Positions 5,342 through 7,738 of a stretch of 7,738 nt of DNA are shown one piece after another. How positions within the stretch are numbered: position 1 is the stretch's first letter; each line of letters begins with the position of its first letter. The DNA lies in the NCBI GenBank assembly GCA_017621195.1, contig JAGATO010000046.1, positions 1-7,738 on the forward strand. The letters are read 5' to 3'. Below the pieces are notes generated by a model. It had not been told where the DNA came from. It ran no database searches and worked only from the letters and a program-made list of their open reading frames with translations. This DNA comes from Bacillota bacterium. Its GTDB lineage: Bacteria; Bacillota; Clostridia; Peptostreptococcales; Anaerovoracaceae. A program made the position numbers and the translations under genes.

Positions 5342-6846
5342 AAAGCGCCCGCGTCCAGAAGAAGGAAGCGTCTTCCGAGGAACTCGCGGAACCGGAGAAA
5401 AAGGAACACGCCGCTCCTTCCGAGGAGAAAAGATCCAGCCGCCTGGAGCGGCTGGCCGAGCGCCAGAACCACCACGAGAACCATGAGAACCACGAAACCC
5501 ATGGGCTCGAACCGGAGAAGGCGCAGGCCGAGCCCGGGGGCGGGGAAGCGGCGGAAGCGCTGCCGGCCGACGAGCCGCAGGCTCCCATCGGCAATTTCGA
5601 CGACCCGGAGAGCCTCCGGGACCGCGCCCAGGCCAGACGGGACCGACACCGCTTTACGGCGGCGCGCACGAAGGTCTTCCAGATGGTGGAAGTCGGGTAC
5701 GACGAGACCGGCATCAGCCGGGGGTATGACTACCTGAACCTGGTCACCATCCTGCTGAACATCACGGCCACCGTTCTGTACACCTTCGACTATTTCGAAC
5801 TGAATTACGGGACCGTACTGCACTGGATCGAGGCCGTTACGGTCGCGTTCTTCGCGATCGACTACGTCCTGCGCATCTGGACGGCGCCGCTCCTGCACCC
5901 GCAGGACCGCTCGCCGACCGCGGTGCGGAAATACCTGGTCTCTTTCTGGGGCATCGTCGACCTTCTGTCGTTCCTGCCCTATTATCTGCCGTTCTTCCCG
6001 GCCGGCGGCGCCACGTTCCGGCTGTTCCGCGTCGTGCGGATCTTCCGCCTGTTCCGGATCAACAAGTATTCGGACTCGCTGGGCGCCATCATGTCGGTCC
6101 TGCGGAGCAAAAAGCAGCAGCTGATGTCCTCGGTGTTCATCATCCTGGTCCTCATGCTCGCGTCCTCCCTGTGCCTGTACAGCGTGGAACACGACGCGCA
6201 GCCGGAAGTGTTCCGCAACGCCCTGTCCGGCATCTGGTGGGCCTGCTCGGCCCTGCTGACCGTAGGGTACGGCGACATGTATCCGATCACCGTGGCCGGC
6301 AAGATCCTGGCCATGGTCATCACCTTCCTCGGGGTCGGCCTCGTGGCCATCCCCACCGGTATCATCAGCGCCGGATTCGTCGAGCAGTTCCAGAAGATCC
6401 GCGAATCCGAAGAGGAAGCCGGCGAAGTGGACTTCCACTTCATCAAAGTCCAGCTGAACTATCAGGACCCGTGGGTCGGCATGAAGATCATGGACCTGAA
6501 CCTCCCGCACAATGTGGTCGTCGCGGTCATCCTGCGCGGCAAGCACACCATCGTGCCCCGTGGAGACGTCGTCCTGGAGGAGGAAGACACGCTGGTCTTA
6601 GGCGCGGAGAGCGCCCACGACAAGGAATGGGACCTCGACCTGAAAGAGATCGTCCTGAAGCGGAAGCACCCCTGGAACGGACAGTTCATCCGGGACCTGG
6701 ACATCTCCCGCCAGACGTTCATCGTCCTCGTCCGCCGCAAGGACCGCTCCATGGTCCCCAACGGCAATCTGATGCTGAAGGAAGGGGACACCGTCGTCCT
6801 GTACTCCAAGAAGCACATCCAGGACGAAGTGAAGATCGAAATCTAA
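5326..6846 (+). CDS. Voltage-gated-type K+ channel with two tandem RCK_C domains
   Basis: The 506-residue protein begins with a charged, probably disordered cytoplasmic tail (1-115) that includes a His/Glu/Asn-rich patch (48-59). Six membrane segments follow: S1 about 135-157, S2 163-185 (Asp179), S3 203-222 (Asp212), S4 228-247, S5 266-286, S6 322-350. S4 carries Arg at 232, 235, 238, 241, 244 and Lys at 247, a full voltage-sensor spacing. The pore has the K+ selectivity filter TVGYGD (312-317). After S6 come two copies of a TrkA_C-like domain (about 372-428 and 440-496; each has WxG followed by an LEEEDTLVL or LKEGDTVVL strand), but no Rossmann-type RCK_N. It should pass K+ across the cytoplasmic membrane, gated by voltage and perhaps by a ligand bound to RCK_C. 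The start overlaps the ATPase stop; the purine-rich AAAGAAGAAG before it is a weak ribosome binding site. No other ATG occurs before residue 120. Confidence 0.9.
   Translation: MYGVIKSARVQKKEASSEELAEPEKKEHAAPSEEKRSSRLERLAERQNHHENHENHETHGLEPEKAQAEPGGGEAAEALPADEPQAPIGNFDDPESLRDRAQARRDRHRFTAARTKVFQMVEVGYDETGISRGYDYLNLVTILLNITATVLYTFDYFELNYGTVLHWIEAVTVAFFAIDYVLRIWTAPLLHPQDRSPTAVRKYLVSFWGIVDLLSFLPYYLPFFPAGGATFRLFRVVRIFRLFRINKYSDSLGAIMSVLRSKKQQLMSSVFIILVLMLASSLCLYSVEHDAQPEVFRNALSGIWWACSALLTVGYGDMYPITVAGKILAMVITFLGVGLVAIPTGIISAGFVEQFQKIRESEEEAGEVDFHFIKVQLNYQDPWVGMKIMDLNLPHNVVVAVILRGKHTIVPRGDVVLEEEDTLVLGAESAHDKEWDLDLKEIVLKRKHPWNGQFIRDLDISRQTFIVLVRRKDRSMVPNGNLMLKEGDTVVLYSKKHIQDEVKIEI
5476..5502 (+). 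repeat. Three imperfect 9-base tandem units encoding a His/Glu-rich patch
   Basis: GAGAACCAT, GAGAACCAC and GAAACCCAT follow each other in frame, encoding ENH-ENH-ETH inside the channel's N-terminal tail. A length change of one unit would keep the frame. Confidence 0.7.
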
Positions 6847-6859
6847 ATAACCAGACCAG

Positions 6860-6917
6860 TTTTTATGATACCTCCGCAAATTCTTATGATGGATTTGCGG
6901 AGGTATTTTTGTAGGAT
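6860..6917 (+). promoter_or_regulatory. Promoter of the rhamnosidase gene, shared architecture (copy 3)
   Basis: T-tract 6860-6864, ATGATA 6865-6870, CAA 6877-6879, T6882, T6885, GATG 6888-6891, and TAGGAT 6912-6917 as -10, again 47 bases from ATGATA. ATGAT repeats at 6865 and 6886, a 21-base period. Transcription would begin near 6924, with a leader of about 38 bases. A later TAGAAT (6926-6931) is an alternative -10 but breaks the spacing. Confidence 0.65.
6868..6910 (+). terminator. Strong terminator after the channel, embedded in the next promoter
   Basis: A perfect 14-bp stem pairs 6868-6881 with 6893-6906 around an 11-base loop, and a T-run occupies 6906-6910. It ends the ATPase-channel transcript. 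It lies entirely between the first upstream element and the -10 box of the rhamnosidase promoter. Confidence 0.85.
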
Positions 6918-6961
6918 AGGGACGATAGAATAACAATGGAAAAAGGAGAAGGTGGATTACA

Positions 6962-7738
6962 ATGATTGTAGATACCATTCGATTCAATGGATATGAAACT
7001 CCGCTCGGAGTGCAGCTGGGACAGGTGCGCTGCTCCTGGAAAGTCCGGGATGCGGTCGGCACGAAAGCGGAAAATGTCCGCGTCACAGTGGCTGCAGACA
7101 AAGAAATGACGAAGGTCCTTCTGATCCGCGAAGGACAGGACCTGGACTCTGCGGGGGAACCGTTGGATTATGACTGGCGCCCCCGCACCCGGTACTATGT
7201 TCAGGTCTCAGTCCGGAGCAACGCGGGAGAGACCGCAGTCAGCGCACCCGTCTGGTTCGAGACCGGAAAAATGGAAGAATCCTGGGCTGCTTCCTGGATC
7301 GGCAACGGCGACAATGTGAAAGCACCGGAGTTTCGTAAGACCTTTCCGTCCGAACGGCCGGTGGGGGAGATCGACCACGCGCGCCTTTACATCACCGGTC
7401 TGGGTCTGTTTGAGGCGGTCCTGAACGGAACCAAGGTCGGAGAAGACGTCCTCGCGCCGTTCTCGAACGACTATAATGATCACGTGCAGGTCTGTACCTA
7501 TGACGTCACAGAACTGCTTTCCGAGGGAAACGACCTGCGGGTCTTTCTCGGCAACGGCTGGTACAAGGGACATTTCGGATTAAGCTGTCAGGATCATCCG
7601 GAGTATCCGTATGCGCTGCTGGCGGAACTGATCATCACTTACCGGGACGGGACGGAACAGGTCCTTGGGACCGAGCCTTCCTGGGAGGTCCGGCCGAGTG
7701 TGTTCTCCAAGACGGACATCTACGGAGGAGAAACACAG
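6962..7738 (+). CDS. GH78 alpha-L-rhamnosidase, N-terminal part (3' end outside window)
   Basis: The frame is open from ATG 6962 to the right edge, giving 259 residues. It begins with a beta-sandwich of fibronectin-III type (about 1-105; LGVQLGQVRCSWKV, YYVQVSV, WFETG), as in the N-terminal domain of family 78 rhamnosidases. The Bac_rhamnosid_N region follows: FRKTF (124-128), ARLYITGLGLFEAVLNGTKVG (140-160), LAPFSNDYNDHVQVCTYDVTELL (164-186), and GNGWYKG (197-203). The catalytic barrel would lie beyond the window. There is no signal peptide, so the enzyme probably acts in the cytoplasm on imported rhamnosides. The nearest ribosome binding site is AAGGTGG (6949-6955), six bases before the ATG; GGAG at 6945-6948 is more distant. 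Confidence 0.92.
   Translation, partial: MIVDTIRFNGYETPLGVQLGQVRCSWKVRDAVGTKAENVRVTVAADKEMTKVLLIREGQDLDSAGEPLDYDWRPRTRYYVQVSVRSNAGETAVSAPVWFETGKMEESWAASWIGNGDNVKAPEFRKTFPSERPVGEIDHARLYITGLGLFEAVLNGTKVGEDVLAPFSNDYNDHVQVCTYDVTELLSEGNDLRVFLGNGWYKGHFGLSCQDHPEYPYALLAELIITYRDGTEQVLGTEPSWEVRPSVFSKTDIYGGETQ

Noticed and set aside
5134..6546. Minus-strand open frame of 470 codons opposite the ATPase end and channel
   Set aside because: Low-complexity shadow of the GC-rich channel gene; the plus strand has the K+ filter and voltage sensor.
6936..6965. Nine-codon open frame (MEKGEGGLQ) overlapping the rhamnosidase start
   Set aside because: No ribosome binding site precedes it; its purine-rich codons are simply the rhamnosidase ribosome binding region.
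1..7738. CRISPR array, tRNA/rRNA genes, insertion sequences, phage genes or defence system
   Set aside because: I found no regularly spaced repeats, no RNA gene signatures, no transposase motifs and no terminal inverted repeats.

Overview
The window looks like a chromosomal stretch from a moderately GC-rich member of the Clostridia, most likely a plant-polysaccharide-degrading gut or rumen type (Lachnospiraceae/Oscillospiraceae-like). Reasons: strong AGGAGG-type ribosome binding sites, short intergenic gaps with sigma-70 -10 boxes and factor-independent terminators, a GH3 beta-glycosidase that ends at its catalytic barrel, a GPH-family sugar symporter and a GH78 alpha-L-rhamnosidase. The taxonomic call is inference from gene content and cannot be narrowed further here.

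Layout. (1) 2-439 (+): 3' end of a GH3 glycosidase. (2) 533-1960 (+): GPH/MFS sugar:cation symporter, followed by a hairpin terminator. (3) 2110-2880 (+): exported class-3-lipase-like serine hydrolase, converging through a shared terminator on (4) 2943-3941 (-): cytoplasmic alpha/beta-hydrolase esterase. (5) 3942-4288: intergenic region with the esterase promoter on one side, an orphan terminator in the middle and a canonical TTGACA-17-TAAAAT promoter on the other side. (6) 4289-5341 (+): AAA-type P-loop ATPase with a C-terminal winged helix, overlapping by 16 bases (7) 5326-6846 (+): six-TM voltage-gated-type K+ channel with two tandem RCK_C (TrkA_C-like) domains. (8) 6962-end (+): 5' part of a GH78 alpha-L-rhamnosidase.

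How they fit together. The glycosidase, symporter, esterase and rhamnosidase make a plausible set for using decorated plant oligosaccharides: uptake, deacylation, and removal of glucosyl/xylosyl and rhamnosyl units. The ATPase and K+ channel form a separate translationally coupled pair with its own ordinary promoter.

Main discovery. Four genes (symporter, lipase-like hydrolase, esterase on the opposite strand, rhamnosidase) share one promoter architecture that is not an ordinary -35/-10 promoter. It is a T-tract, then ATGATA-N6-CAA-N2-T-N2-T-N2-GATG-N20-TATAAT. The ATGATA start and the -10 box are exactly 47 bases apart in all four. None has a TTGACA-like -35, and in two of them ATGAT recurs with a 21-base period, overlapping the -35 position. 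This suggests a regulon driven by an activator that binds direct repeats (AraC-type is one candidate). The regulator is not in the window.
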